The notes: generated by a model from the sequence alone, not told the origin. A DNA stretch of 64,000 bases from CAXXOK01 sp963666755 (GCA_963666755.2 CAXXGW010000008.1:248001-312000); one strand, 5' to 3'; positions 34,222 through 43,614 are shown, numbered from the stretch's first letter. Numbers and translations are program-made.

Positions 34222-34932
34222 ATGACCGACAGCCCGACCATCGATCCGCGCCGCCAGGGCCTTGCCCACGTCCAGTCTTGGGTCTTCGACCTGGACAACA
34301 CGCTGTACCCGGCCTCCAGCAGTCTGTTCCCGCAGATCGACGTGCGCATGCGCCAGTTCATCGCCGAACGGCTGGGCATGGCGCTGGACGATGCCTTCGT
34401 GCTGCAAAAGCGCTATTACCGCGAATACGGCACCACCCTGCGCGGCCTGATGATCGTGCACGGCATCGAGCCCGAGACCTTCCTGGACTATGTCCACGAC
34501 ATCGACCACACCGTGTTGGACGCGGCGCCGCGCCTGGATGCCGCCCTGGCCCGGCTGCCGGGGCGCTGCTTCATCTTCACCAACGGCTCGGAAAAGCACG
34601 CCATCAGCGTCATGGACCGCCTGGGCATCACCGGACGGTTCCACGGCATCTTCGACATCCGCGCCGCCGATTTCATCCCCAAGCCGCAACCGGCCTGCTA
34701 TCAGGCCATGCTGGCGCGTTTCGGCATCCAGGCCGCCCCGGCGGCCATGGTCGAGGACATCCACCGCAACCTGAAACCCGCCGCCGATATCGGCATGACT
34801 ACGGTGTGGGTGCGCCAGGACAACCACCCCGACCACAAGGTGGTGCAGCAGGACGACGACGACCTGGGCCACGTCCACCACATCACCGACGATCTGGTCG
34901 GCTGGCTGGAAGCCATTCCCCACGCCCAGTGA
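34222..34932 (+). CDS. HAD-family phosphatase, pyrimidine 5'-nucleotidase type
   Basis: 236 residues. The four HAD motifs are visible: the nucleophile FDLDNTLYP near residue 22, IFTNGSEKH, the Lys in IPKPQPACY, and MVEDIHRNLKPAADIGM. The cap insert lies between motifs I and II, as in the Sdt1/YjjG pyrimidine 5'-nucleotidase group. The start at 34222 (MTDSPTIDPRRQG) gives the family's usual length; its ribosome site is weak, and the frame is open from 34144. It lies 75 bases before dapD on the same strand, an arrangement seen in other alphaproteobacteria. Confidence 0.85.
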   Translation: MTDSPTIDPRRQGLAHVQSWVFDLDNTLYPASSSLFPQIDVRMRQFIAERLGMALDDAFVLQKRYYREYGTTLRGLMIVHGIEPETFLDYVHDIDHTVLDAAPRLDAALARLPGRCFIFTNGSEKHAISVMDRLGITGRFHGIFDIRAADFIPKPQPACYQAMLARFGIQAAPAAMVEDIHRNLKPAADIGMTTVWVRQDNHPDHKVVQQDDDDLGHVHHITDDLVGWLEAIPHAQ

Positions 34933-35007
34933 TGTCTTGCGCGCGTTGACAGCCATCGCCAGCGCGCTATGTTCCCCCAAACACCCATCACCCCAAGGAT
35001 AGCGATC

Positions 35008-35850
35008 ATGAGCTTCGCCGATCTGCAAAAGGACGTCGAGAACGCCTGGGAGGCGCGCGACACCATCAATTTCGAGACCGGCGGCAAGATCCGCGACGCG
35101 GTGGACACCGCGCTGGGCATGCTGGACACCGGCCATCTGCGCGTGGCGGAAAAGCTGGACGGCGAATGGGTCGTGAACCAGTGGCTGAAGAAGGCGGTGC
35201 TGCTGTCCTTCCGCCTGAACGACAATGCCCCCATCCCCGGCGGCCCCGGCACCGCCCATTGGTTCGACAAGGTGCCGTCCAAGTTCGAGGGCTGGGATGA
35301 CGGCAAGTTCCGCGCCCACGGCTTCCGTGCCGTGCCCGGCGCCATCGTCCGCCGTTCGGCCTTCATCGCGCCGGGCGTGGTGCTGATGCCCAGCTTCGTG
35401 AACGTCGGCGCCTATGTGGACCGCGGCACCATGGTGGACACCTGGGCCACCGTCGGCTCGTGCGCCCAGATCGGCAGCAACGTGCATATCTCGGGCGGCG
35501 CCGGTATCGGCGGCGTGCTGGAGCCGTTGCAGGCCGGTCCGGTGATCATCGAGGATAATTGCTTCATCGGCGCCCGCGCCGAAGTGGCCGAAGGCGTTGT
35601 GGTGGGCGAGGGCTCGGTGCTGTCCATGGGCGTGTACCTGGGCGCCAGCACCAAGATCGTCGACCGCGCCACCGGCGAAGTGTTCATCGGCCGCGTGCCG
35701 CCCTATTCGGTGGTGGTGTCCGGTTCCATGCCCGGCAAGCCGCTGCCGGACGGCACCCCCGGCCCCAGCCTGTATTGTGCGGTCATCGTCAAGCGTGTGG
35801 ACGAGAAGACCCGCTCGAAGACCTCGATCAACGAGCTTCTGCGCGACTGA
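35008..35850 (+). CDS. dapD: 2,3,4,5-tetrahydropyridine-2,6-dicarboxylate N-succinyltransferase
   Basis: 280 residues. The central part is a left-handed beta helix of hexapeptide repeats (GVVLMPSFVNVGAYVDRGTM, GSCAQIGSNVHISGGAGIGG), and the substrate region FRAHGFRAVPGAIVRRSAF is typical. It succinylates tetrahydrodipicolinate in the succinyl branch of lysine/diaminopimelate synthesis, using succinyl-CoA. The start ATG has AAGGA 8 bases upstream; an in-frame ATG at 34969 is less likely. It is followed by dapE, the later deacylation step. Confidence 0.96.
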   Translation: MSFADLQKDVENAWEARDTINFETGGKIRDAVDTALGMLDTGHLRVAEKLDGEWVVNQWLKKAVLLSFRLNDNAPIPGGPGTAHWFDKVPSKFEGWDDGKFRAHGFRAVPGAIVRRSAFIAPGVVLMPSFVNVGAYVDRGTMVDTWATVGSCAQIGSNVHISGGAGIGGVLEPLQAGPVIIEDNCFIGARAEVAEGVVVGEGSVLSMGVYLGASTKIVDRATGEVFIGRVPPYSVVVSGSMPGKPLPDGTPGPSLYCAVIVKRVDEKTRSKTSINELLRD

Positions 35851-35877
35851 CCCCGCGTCCGTGCCGTTGAAAAACCG

Positions 35878-35905
35878 TCATGGCCGGGCAAAGTCCCGGC
35901 CATGA
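35878..35905 (+). other. Hairpin between dapD and dapE
   Basis: An 11-bp stem, TCATGGCCGGG with CCCGGCCATGA, encloses a six-base loop. Only a weak ACTTTT follows, so it may attenuate or protect the transcript rather than end it. Confidence 0.5.
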
Positions 35906-35934
35906 TCACTTTTGCCGCAGGAAAGGACCGCCCC

Positions 35935-37071
35935 ATGGCGCTTGATCCCGTCGCGCTTGCCCAGGATTTGATCCGCTGCGCCAGCGTCACCCCGGAAGAC
36001 GCGGGCGCCATGGCGGTTCTGACCCATGCCCTGGAAGGCATGGGCTTTGCCTGCCATGCCGTCGATTCCGCCACCGGCGGGCCGCAGATCAAGAACCTCT
36101 ATGCCCGCCTGGGTGACAGCGGTCCCAATTTCTGTTTCGCCGGACACACCGACGTGGTGCCGGTGGGCGGCGCCTGGACCGTGGAGCCGTTCGGCGGCCA
36201 TATCATCGACGGCCGCCTGTTCGGGCGCGGCGCCGCCGACATGAAGGGCGCCATCGCCTGCTTCGTCGCCGCCGTGTCGCGCTTTCTTGAGGCCGGACCG
36301 GCCAAGGGCTCCATCAGCCTGCTGATTACCGGCGACGAGGAAGGCCCGGCGGTGGACGGCACCGTCAAGGTGCTGGAGTGGTTGCAGGCGCGCGGCGAGA
36401 AACTGGATCTGTGTCTGGTGGGCGAGCCCACCAACCCCCGCCATCTGGGCGAGATGATGAAGATCGGCCGCCGCGGCTCGCTGAACTGCAAGATCAGGGT
36501 GTTCGGCACCCAGGGCCATGCCGCCTATCCCCATCTGGCCGATAACCCCATCCCCCGCCTGCTGGAAATGCTGCGCCGCCTGACCGAAAAGCCACTGGAC
36601 GACGGCAGCACCCATTTCCAGGCCAGCACCCTGGCGCTGACCACGGTGGACGTGGGCAACGCCGCCACCAACGTCATCCCCGGTGAGGCCCGCGCGGGCT
36701 TCAACATCCGCTTCAACGACCTGCATTCCGGCGCGTCGCTGGAGAAATGGATTCGCGGCATCCTGGCCGAGGTGGGCGGCGATTACGACTGCACCATCGA
36801 GGTGTCGGGCGAAAGCTTCCTGACCCAGCCCGGCCTGCTGAGCGACGCCGTCGCAATCGCCGCCCAGGCGGTCACCGGCCGCCGTCCGGAACTGTCCACA
36901 ACCGGCGGCACCTCGGATGCCCGCTTCATCAAGAATTTCTGCCCGGTGCTGGAATTCGGTCTGGTCGCGCAGACCATGCACAAGGTGGACGAACATGTTC
37001 AGGTCGCCGACATGCACGCCCTGACCGACATCTACGGCCGCGTGCTGGAGCAACTGGTGGGGCGGCCGTGA
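35935..37071 (+). CDS. dapE: Succinyl-diaminopimelate desuccinylase
   Basis: 378 residues, M20 metallopeptidase family. Metal ligands are visible in FAGHTDVVP and in GRGAADMKG. The catalytic Glu lies in ITGDEEGPA, with later ligands in GEPTN and near the C-terminus in VDEHV. The dimerisation insert (GSLNCKIRVFGTQGHAAYPH) is present. It releases succinate to give LL-diaminopimelate. The start at 35935 has AAGGA 7 bases upstream; the earlier in-frame ATG at 35902 lies in a hairpin. The stop overlaps the GTG of the membrane-protein gene. Confidence 0.96.
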   Translation: MALDPVALAQDLIRCASVTPEDAGAMAVLTHALEGMGFACHAVDSATGGPQIKNLYARLGDSGPNFCFAGHTDVVPVGGAWTVEPFGGHIIDGRLFGRGAADMKGAIACFVAAVSRFLEAGPAKGSISLLITGDEEGPAVDGTVKVLEWLQARGEKLDLCLVGEPTNPRHLGEMMKIGRRGSLNCKIRVFGTQGHAAYPHLADNPIPRLLEMLRRLTEKPLDDGSTHFQASTLALTTVDVGNAATNVIPGEARAGFNIRFNDLHSGASLEKWIRGILAEVGGDYDCTIEVSGESFLTQPGLLSDAVAIAAQAVTGRRPELSTTGGTSDARFIKNFCPVLEFGLVAQTMHKVDEHVQVADMHALTDIYGRVLEQLVGRP

Positions 37072-37628
37072 TCTCCCGCCCCGAAATGGCCGCCGCCATC
37101 GCCGGTGCCTTCCGGCTGGCCCGCCGCGACCCGCGCGGCCTGGCGCTGTTCGATGCCACTCCGCGCGGTTTCTGGAACTCGTTCTGGGTCGCCGTACTGG
37201 TGGCCCCGGCCTTCGTGTTCAGCGACGTGCTGGGCGGCACCCTGCCGCCCGAGATCGGTCCGCGGGAAATCCTGGTCTGGCTGATCAGCTACGTGGTGGC
37301 CTGGACCGCCTTTCCGGTGGTGATGATCACCGTGGCCGATTCCCTGGACCGCTGGCCGCTCTATACCCGCTACATCGTCGCCTATAACTGGTCGTCGGTG
37401 GTGCAGGTGGCGGTGCTGCTGCCGCTCAATATCCTGGCGGTGGCCTTTCCCGGCCATGCCACCCTGATCCTGGTGCAATGCGCGATCATCGTCCTGCTGA
37501 TCTACCACGCCTATGTGGCCTATGTGGGGCTGGCGGTGAATCCGGGCACCGCCGCGGGCATCGTACTGCTGGACGTGCTGCTGTCGCAGCTGGTCCGCCT
37601 CGTTTCCGACCGTCTGATGGGAATGTGA
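37068..37628 (+). CDS. Integral membrane protein of unknown function
   Basis: 186 residues with about four or five membrane segments (FWVAVLVAPAFVFSDVLGG, LISYVVAWTAFPVVMITVAD, VQVAVLLPLNILAVAFPG, IIVLLIYHAYVAYVG). No recognised motif. The start is read as the GTG at 37068 that overlaps the dapE stop (GTGA); an ATG at 37086 is the alternative. It is cotranscribed with dapDE and an acetyltransferase, but no link to lysine synthesis is evident. Confidence 0.75.
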   Translation: MISRPEMAAAIAGAFRLARRDPRGLALFDATPRGFWNSFWVAVLVAPAFVFSDVLGGTLPPEIGPREILVWLISYVVAWTAFPVVMITVADSLDRWPLYTRYIVAYNWSSVVQVAVLLPLNILAVAFPGHATLILVQCAIIVLLIYHAYVAYVGLAVNPGTAAGIVLLDVLLSQLVRLVSDRLMGM

Positions 37629-37632
37629 GAAA

Positions 37633-38109
37633 ATGGCCCTGTGGCGCCCCATGATTGTGGCCGATCTGGCGCGGGTCAACCAGATCGCCGACATCGTCCA
37701 TGTGAATTACCCCGAGGACCCGGCAGTGTTCGCCAACCGGCTGGCGCTGTTTCCCGACGGCTGCCGCATGGCCGAGGACGGAGCCCTGAGCCTGGGCTAT
37801 TGCATCGTCCATCCCGGAATCATCGGCCAGCCGCCCGCCTTGGACAGCGTGATGCAGTCCCTGCCTGCCGAGGCCGATTGCCTGTACATCCACGACGTCG
37901 CCCTGTTGCCCGAGGCGCGCGGCCGCAAGCTGGGCATCGCCCTGGCACGGCTGATGGAGGACGTGGCCCGCGCCCACGGTTTCGACCGCATCGCCCTGAC
38001 GGCGGTGAACAATTCCGACGGCTTCTGGGGCTCGCTGGGCTATGAGCCGCAGCCCTGCGACACCCTGGCCAGCTACGGCGCCGCCACCTATCGGATCAAG
38101 CGGCTTTAA
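37633..38109 (+). CDS. GNAT-family N-acetyltransferase
   Basis: 158 residues. The acetyl-CoA binding motif A is clear (LYIHDVALLPEARGRKLGIA), with the R-x-x-G-x-G/A pattern as RGRKLGIAL near residue 97. A later NNSDGFWGSLGYE segment completes the fold. The substrate cannot be told from the sequence. It follows the membrane-protein gene by four bases and converges with the globin-coupled receptor gene. Confidence 0.85.
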   Translation: MALWRPMIVADLARVNQIADIVHVNYPEDPAVFANRLALFPDGCRMAEDGALSLGYCIVHPGIIGQPPALDSVMQSLPAEADCLYIHDVALLPEARGRKLGIALARLMEDVARAHGFDRIALTAVNNSDGFWGSLGYEPQPCDTLASYGAATYRIKRL

Positions 38110-38115
38110 CCCGCC

Positions 38116-39684
38116 TCAGCGCACGGTGAAAAAGCGCATCATCTCGGCCAGCCGCGCCGCCTGATCTTCCAGCGAGGTGGCGGCGGCGGCGGATTCCTCC
38201 ACCAGGGCGGCGTTCTGCTGGGTGGTCTCGTCGATATGGCCCAGGGCGTCGTTGACCTGTTCGATGCCCGAAGATTGTTCCCGGCTGGCCTCGGTGATCT
38301 CGACCACGATGTCGGCCACCTCGCGCACGGCGCCGACGATTTCATCCAGGGCCTTGCCGGTGGCGACCACCAATTCCCCGCCGGAATGGACCTGGGCGGC
38401 GCTGTCGCCGATCAGCGTCTTGATTTCCTTGGACGCCTGCGCCGAACGTTGCGCCAAATTGCCCACCTCAGCCGCCACCACGGCGAAGCCCTTGCCCGCA
38501 TCGCCCGCCCGCGCCGCCTCGACCGCCGCGTTCAGCGCCAGCAGATTGGTCTGGAAGGCGATCTCGTTGATCATGCCGACGATGGCTTCGATCTTTTCCG
38601 AACCGCTGCGGATGCGGCCCATGGCGGCGATGGCGTCACCCACCACCGTACCGCCCTGCAACGCCACGTCGCGGGCCCGCGCCGCCAGATCGTTGGCGCG
38701 GGTGGCGCTGGTGGCGTTGCGGCGCACGGCGGCGGCCAATTGCTGTAGCGCGGCGGCGGTTTCCTCAAGATTGGCGGCCTGCTGTTCCGAGCGTTCGGAC
38801 AGGTCGTTGCTGCCCGCCGCCACTTCCGACGCCGCCCCGGCGATTTCATGCGCCGCCGAATTGATGCCCGCGACCACCCCTGACAGGGTTTCCGCCGTGC
38901 GGTTGATGTCGTCCTTGAGTTCCCCGAACACGCCGTGGTGATCGGCGGTGACCCGGCGGCTCAGATCGCCGTCGGCCACCGCGCCTAGGACCGCCGCCAC
39001 GTCGCCCAGCGCCGAATCGGTGGTCGCCACCAGACCATTGACCGCCTGACAGAGGTCGCGGAAAAAGCCATCCTTACCCGCCAGCGGAATGCGCTGCGAC
39101 AGATCGCCGTCGCGGGCCGCCCCGACCACCGCCGTCAGTTCGGCCACCAGCACCGCTTCGCGCTTTTGCTGCTCGGCCACCGCCTGCTCGCGCACGGTGT
39201 CCAGATAGACCGACACCGCCAGATCGATGTCCAGCAGCACGTCGCGGGCGATGATGGAATGCAACCGCCCCAGTTCCACCTTGTTTCCGGCCCCGAACAG
39301 ATTGGTCTTCTGCGTCTCGGTCGCCACCGCCAACAGGCGGGCCAGCACCATGGCGTAGCCGCCGATATACCAATGGGGTTCCAGGCCGATACGGGCGTGG
39401 GTGCGGCCGATCTCGCGCACCGAATTCATGTAATCCGCGTCGAAGGCGCCTGAGAACAGCCGCATCCAATGCTTCTTCTGCGCCGCCTTGGCGTGGTTGA
39501 CCACGCCCTCGTGCGGGAACAGCGCCTCCAGTTCGGGAAAGCTGCGGATATGGCGATAGAATTCGTCCAGGACGCCGTCCAGGCACCGTTCCAGCACCGG
39601 CCTGAAGGTACGCAGGACATCCTTGTCCGCGCTGATTACGGACAACAGCGCCAAGCGCTTTGCGAGAAGATCTCCGGTGCTCAT
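38116..39684 (-). CDS. Globin-coupled chemoreceptor (HemAT-like aerotaxis sensor)
   Basis: 522 residues, no membrane segment. The first 175 residues are a protoglobin-type sensor: the proximal heme His is probably His96 in IGRTHARIGLEPHWYIGGYA, the signature of globin-coupled sensors. Two HAMP-like repeats follow (DGDLSQRIPLAGKDGFF, DGDLSRRVTADHHGVFGEL), then a full MCP signalling domain with the canonical tip FQTNLLALNAAVEAARAG. It would sense oxygen or another gas through heme and act on CheA/CheW in the cytoplasm. It lies 66 bases after truA on the same strand and may be partly cotranscribed. Confidence 0.93.
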   Translation of the reverse strand: MSTGDLLAKRLALLSVISADKDVLRTFRPVLERCLDGVLDEFYRHIRSFPELEALFPHEGVVNHAKAAQKKHWMRLFSGAFDADYMNSVREIGRTHARIGLEPHWYIGGYAMVLARLLAVATETQKTNLFGAGNKVELGRLHSIIARDVLLDIDLAVSVYLDTVREQAVAEQQKREAVLVAELTAVVGAARDGDLSQRIPLAGKDGFFRDLCQAVNGLVATTDSALGDVAAVLGAVADGDLSRRVTADHHGVFGELKDDINRTAETLSGVVAGINSAAHEIAGAASEVAAGSNDLSERSEQQAANLEETAAALQQLAAAVRRNATSATRANDLAARARDVALQGGTVVGDAIAAMGRIRSGSEKIEAIVGMINEIAFQTNLLALNAAVEAARAGDAGKGFAVVAAEVGNLAQRSAQASKEIKTLIGDSAAQVHSGGELVVATGKALDEIVGAVREVADIVVEITEASREQSSGIEQVNDALGHIDETTQQNAALVEESAAAATSLEDQAARLAEMMRFFTVR

Positions 39685-39750
39685 TCCAACCCTGCGCTGC
39701 GCTTGAAAAAGGAATTCATGGTAAGCGCAACTATCGCCCGCGCCAATGGT

Positions 39751-40518
39751 TCACAGGTTGCGGTCGTATCCGCCGTTGGAGGGATAGCGCACCCCGGTCA
39801 GGTACAACCCGTCCGGCGGACAGGTCGGGCCGCCCGCCTTGCGGTCGCGGGCGTCCAGCGCGCATTTCATGTCCTCGGGCCGCCACTTGCCCTCGCCCAC
39901 CAGCTTGAGCGTGCCGACCATGTTGCGCACCTGATGGTGCAGGAACGACTGCGCGGCGGTCACCACATGGATTTCCTCGCCCACCCGGCTGACGTCCAGA
40001 CGCTCCATGGTCTTCATCGGGCTTTTCGCCTGGCATTCGCTGGCGCGGAAGGTGGTGAAATCGTGATGGCCCAGCAGGTATTGCGCACCCGCGTGCATGG
40101 CATCGACATCCAGTGCCACCGGCACCCACCACACCCGCCCGGCATCCAGTCCGGCCGGGGCGCGGCGGTTGAGGATGCGGAACAGATAGGAGCGCCCGGT
40201 GGCGGAGAAGCGGGCGTGGAAATCGTCGTCCACCGCCTCGGCTGCCAGCACCACCACCGGATGGGGGCGCAGGTGGAAATTCAGGCCGTCGCGCACGCGG
40301 TCGGCGCGGTAGTCGCGCGGCGCGTCGAAATGCGCCACCTGTCCGGTGGCGTGCACCCCGGCATCGGTGCGTCCGGCGCATTGCACCAGGGTCCGGGTCT
40401 GGCAGAAGCGCTCGACCGCGTCTTCCAGCGCCAGCTGCACTGAAGGGCCGTGTTCCTGCCGCTGCCAGCCGTGATAGGGGCGGCCGTCATATTCGAGAGT
40501 GAGCCTGTAGCGGGGCAT
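39751..40518 (-). CDS. truA: tRNA pseudouridine(38-40) synthase
   Basis: 255 residues. The catalytic Asp lies in CAGRTDAGVHATGQVAHF (near residue 53), and the opening MPRYRLTLEYDGRPYHGWQR is typical. The C-terminal RNA-binding part (SFLHHQVRNMVGTLKLVGEG) is intact. It modifies the anticodon stem-loop of tRNAs. The start overlaps the fmt stop (TGATG). It is third in the def-fmt-truA operon. Confidence 0.97.
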   Translation of the reverse strand: MPRYRLTLEYDGRPYHGWQRQEHGPSVQLALEDAVERFCQTRTLVQCAGRTDAGVHATGQVAHFDAPRDYRADRVRDGLNFHLRPHPVVVLAAEAVDDDFHARFSATGRSYLFRILNRRAPAGLDAGRVWWVPVALDVDAMHAGAQYLLGHHDFTTFRASECQAKSPMKTMERLDVSRVGEEIHVVTAAQSFLHHQVRNMVGTLKLVGEGKWRPEDMKCALDARDRKAGGPTCPPDGLYLTGVRYPSNGGYDRNL

Positions 40519-41426
40519 CAGCCCAGGACCGTGCCCTTGGGCACCGCATAGCCGCGCAGCAGCTCGGCGGCGGCCATGGGTCCCTTGCCGGGCCGCTGCG
40601 CCCGCAGCAGCCGCAGGGCGCCGCCGCCGCAGGCGATGCACAACGCATCGTCCAGGGCGGTGCCGGGCGCGCCATTGCCCGCCACCGGCTCGGCCACCAG
40701 CACCTTCAGGCGTTCGCCGTTCAGCTCGCACCACACCCCCGGCCACGGCGTCAGGCCGCGCACTTGCCGGTCCAACTCGGCGGCGGGGCGGGTCCAGTCC
40801 AGACGGCCCTCGTCCTTGCTCAGCTTGGCGGCGTAAGTCACGCCGTCCTCGGGCTGTTTCACATGCGGCAACTGGTCGTAGCGGGCTACCGCCTCGACGA
40901 TCAGCCGCGCCCCCATCTCGGCCAATTGGTCGTGCAGGATGGCGGCGTTGGTCTGCGGCGTGATCGCCACCTTGTCCACCAGCAGCATGTCGCCGGTGTC
41001 CAGCCCCACATCCATCTGCATGATGGTCACGCCGGTCTCGGCATCGCCCGCCAGGATGGCGCGCTGGATGGGGGCGGCGCCGCGCCAGCGCGGCAACAGC
41101 GAGGCATGGACGTTCAGGCAGCCCAGGCGCGGCGCGTCCAGCACCGCTTTGGGCAGGATCAGGCCATAGGCGGCGACCACCGCCATGTCCAAATCCAGAT
41201 CGCGGAACGCCTGCCGGTCGGCCTCGTCCTTGAGGTTCTTGGGGGTGCGGACCTCGATCCCCTTGGATTGGGCGAAGGCGTGCACCGGGGTCAGCTGTTC
41301 CTTGTGCCCGCGCCCGGCAGGGCGCGGCGGCTGGGAATAGACGCAGACCACGTCGTGACCGGCATCCAGCAGGGCGGCGAGGATCGGCACCGAGAAATCG
41401 GGCGTCCCCATGAAGCACAGGCGCAT
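40518..41426 (-). CDS. fmt: Methionyl-tRNA formyltransferase
   Basis: 302 residues. It opens MRLCFMGTPDFSVPILAAL and contains the formyl-transfer loop LNVHASLLPRWRGAAPIQRA, which carries the family's active His and the SLLP motif. The C-terminal domain (PGVWCELNGERLKVLVAEPV) binds tRNA. It formylates initiator Met-tRNA using 10-formyl-tetrahydrofolate. A TTG at 41435 with AGGA at good distance is a possible alternative start adding three residues; I prefer the ATG by family length. Confidence 0.97.
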   Translation of the reverse strand: MRLCFMGTPDFSVPILAALLDAGHDVVCVYSQPPRPAGRGHKEQLTPVHAFAQSKGIEVRTPKNLKDEADRQAFRDLDLDMAVVAAYGLILPKAVLDAPRLGCLNVHASLLPRWRGAAPIQRAILAGDAETGVTIMQMDVGLDTGDMLLVDKVAITPQTNAAILHDQLAEMGARLIVEAVARYDQLPHVKQPEDGVTYAAKLSKDEGRLDWTRPAAELDRQVRGLTPWPGVWCELNGERLKVLVAEPVAGNGAPGTALDDALCIACGGGALRLLRAQRPGKGPMAAAELLRGYAVPKGTVLG

Positions 41427-41431
41427 GGCGG

Positions 41432-41944
41432 TCAACCCGCGTCCTTCTTGGCCTTCAACAGCTTGCGCAGGATCATGTTGCGCTTCAGCGACGACAGATG
41501 GTCGATGAACAGGATGCCGTCCAGATGGTCCATCTCGTGCTGCAACACGGTAGCGAGCAGGCCGTCGGCCTCCATCTCGCGCGTTTCGTTCTGCGGATCG
41601 AGATAGCGCACGCGGATAGCACGCGGGCGCACCACGGCGGCGTAATGCTCGGGCACCGACAGGCAGCCCTCTTCATAGGTGTTGTCGTCGTCCGACGCCC
41701 AGACGATTTCCGGATTGACCATGCGCAGCGGCTGGCGGTCTTCCTCGTCGCGGCCGATATCCATGACGATGACCCGGCGGACCACCCCCACCTGCGGCGC
41801 GGCCAGACCGATGCCCGGCGCGGCGTACATGGTTTCCAGCATGTCGTCCATCAACTGGCGCAGTTCGTCGTCCACCGCCTCGACGCGGGTGGCCTTCTGC
41901 TTCAACCGGGGATCGGGAGCGGTGAGGATGGGGAGCAGAGCCAT
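41432..41944 (-). CDS. def: Peptide deformylase
   Basis: 170 residues. The three metal and active-site motifs are intact: GIGLAAPQVG (near residue 46), EEGCLSVPE and QHEMDHLDG with the catalytic Glu. It removes the formyl group from new proteins, opposite in effect to Fmt encoded just after it. The start at 41944 (MALLPILTAPDPRLK) has AAGGTG upstream. The frame is open to 42085 but that leader is not protein-like. Confidence 0.97.
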   Translation of the reverse strand: MALLPILTAPDPRLKQKATRVEAVDDELRQLMDDMLETMYAAPGIGLAAPQVGVVRRVIVMDIGRDEEDRQPLRMVNPEIVWASDDDNTYEEGCLSVPEHYAAVVRPRAIRVRYLDPQNETREMEADGLLATVLQHEMDHLDGILFIDHLSSLKRNMILRKLLKAKKDAG

Positions 41945-42121
41945 GGAGGCGACACCTTTGTGAGAATTCCACAGGGGGAGATATGGAACCTGCACCGGTG
42001 CGTCAAGCGAATCCCCCACTGACTTGTCGTAATCGCCCTCAAACGGCGGGCGAGGCGCCTCCGCGCCTCTTGCCTTCCGCGGCATAAGCCGCGCGGCCCC
42101 TTGGGCCTAATACCCCGGATG

Positions 42122-42144
42122 GAGAGGCATTGAGGATGCCTCTC
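42122..42144 (-). other. Hairpin at the end of the DUF4139 gene
   Basis: GAGAGGCAT and ATGCCTCTC form a perfect 9-bp stem with a five-base loop, overlapping the stop codon of the leftward gene. No T-run follows on the minus strand, so terminator activity is uncertain. The rest of 41945-42121 shows only short G/C-rich hairpins and the def leader. Confidence 0.5.
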
Positions 42145-43540
42145 ACCCCTTCACGCGGGCACGATAGGTCAGCACCGTCTCGCCCTTGGCCGGGACCGTC
42201 ACGCTCCAGGCGGCGGTGAAGGCGTTCTCCTTGCTGTGCTTGGCGCTCTCGTCCAGCACCAGCCATTCGCCGCCGAAGGTCTCGCGCACTGTCACCTTGG
42301 CCGGGGCATCGCCGCCATTGGCCAGACGCACCTGCCATTGCGCTTCGGTGATCTCGGCGGAAACGCGGGTGAAATCGGTCTGGCTGCGCCGGGCGGTGAC
42401 GTCGAAGGCGCGGCCCAGCGTCACGCGGGCGCTGGCCCCGGCGGGGGTGGCGGCCAGACGGTCCTCGCCCAGGAAGGTGGCGGCGCCGTCCTTGGCCCGT
42501 TGGAACACGCGGATGGTTCCGGCGGGCAGCGGCTCGCCATTGCCGTTCTTCAGGCGCAGCAGCGCCTGGGGATGGACCGGCGGCTGCTCGGGCTGGCGGT
42601 CCCGCCAGGCCTGCCCGGGCAGCGGCTCCAGCACCAATTGCCGTTCGGCGTTCAGGGTCTGCGGCGCCAGCAGCGGCACCTGCTTGCGCTCGCCGTCCTT
42701 CAGGCTGACCGGCTGCGCCAGGGTATAGAGGTGATAGCCGCCCACCGCCTGACGGCTGGGCGGTTCGGCCATGGGGGCGGCGGCCATCAACGCCTTTTCC
42801 ATGCGCGCCATGCGTACCGGTGCGGCGTCGGCTACGCTGTTGAGGTCGCCCGCCATCACCTGCACGCGGGCATTGGCGAAATCCGCCCCGGCATTGTTGC
42901 TGAGCGTGGCCCAGGCCGACAGCGCCGCCTTGTCGCCACTCGGCGCCAACTCAGCCACGTAATCGGCTTGCCACGACAGACCGCCGGTCAGATAGGACAA
43001 TTCGATGTCGCGCTTGCCGCTCTGGTCGGCGGCGATGGTGGCGCGATAGGCGGGCACGCCGCGCAATTCGGCGGGCAGGGCATCATAGAGAATGCGGGCG
43101 GGCGTTCCCGCCACCACCTTGCCGCCCACCTGGAACAGCGGGTTGGGTCCGGCCGAGATGATTTTGGCACGGTCCTCGCGCTCGGCGCCGCCGCCATCGC
43201 GCCACACCACCGTCACCTCTTGCCCGACCGAGGAGGCCAGCAGGGTATCGGCATCCAGGCCCGACAGGCGGAAGCCCTGTTCCTGCACGGCAAGGCCGGA
43301 ACCGGCCAGCATGGCGGAGGTATCGCGGGCCTGCCGCGCCACGCCCTCGACCACCAGCAATTGGGGGCCCTTGTCCAGGCTGGCGCTGCGGCGGTCGCGC
43401 ACCAGGGCGGTGTCGTCCTGGGTCAGAGTCAGGCTCAGGCCACTGCGGTCCGTCGGCGACAGCACGGTGTCGGCGAAGCCCGCCGCCGCCAACAGCGGCA
43501 GACAGGCAATTGCGGTAAGCAGGGCGAGGCGCCGTCTCAT
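42143..43540 (-). CDS. DUF4139-type secreted protein
   Basis: 465 residues. A signal peptide (MRRRLALLTAIACLPLLAAA) leads into a beta-rich protein. The middle part, with IELSYLTGGLSWQADYVAEL and WATLSNNAGADFANARVQVM, fits the DUF4139 family. These are also called mucoidy-inhibitor-A-like proteins; their function is unclear. The C-terminal part ends in an immunoglobulin-like fold. The start at 43540 has GGAG 7 bases upstream; a longer start at 43564 is possible. It is divergent from rmuC with about 75 bases between. Confidence 0.75.
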   Translation of the reverse strand: MRRRLALLTAIACLPLLAAAGFADTVLSPTDRSGLSLTLTQDDTALVRDRRSASLDKGPQLLVVEGVARQARDTSAMLAGSGLAVQEQGFRLSGLDADTLLASSVGQEVTVVWRDGGGAEREDRAKIISAGPNPLFQVGGKVVAGTPARILYDALPAELRGVPAYRATIAADQSGKRDIELSYLTGGLSWQADYVAELAPSGDKAALSAWATLSNNAGADFANARVQVMAGDLNSVADAAPVRMARMEKALMAAAPMAEPPSRQAVGGYHLYTLAQPVSLKDGERKQVPLLAPQTLNAERQLVLEPLPGQAWRDRQPEQPPVHPQALLRLKNGNGEPLPAGTIRVFQRAKDGAATFLGEDRLAATPAGASARVTLGRAFDVTARRSQTDFTRVSAEITEAQWQVRLANGGDAPAKVTVRETFGGEWLVLDESAKHSKENAFTAAWSVTVPAKGETVLTYRARVKG

Positions 43541-43614
43541 GGGGGATCTCCACGTGATCTTCATGTCAGCGTTTCTATGCTATGAAAACGGCGGCACGAT
43601 GGCAGAGGAGAAAG

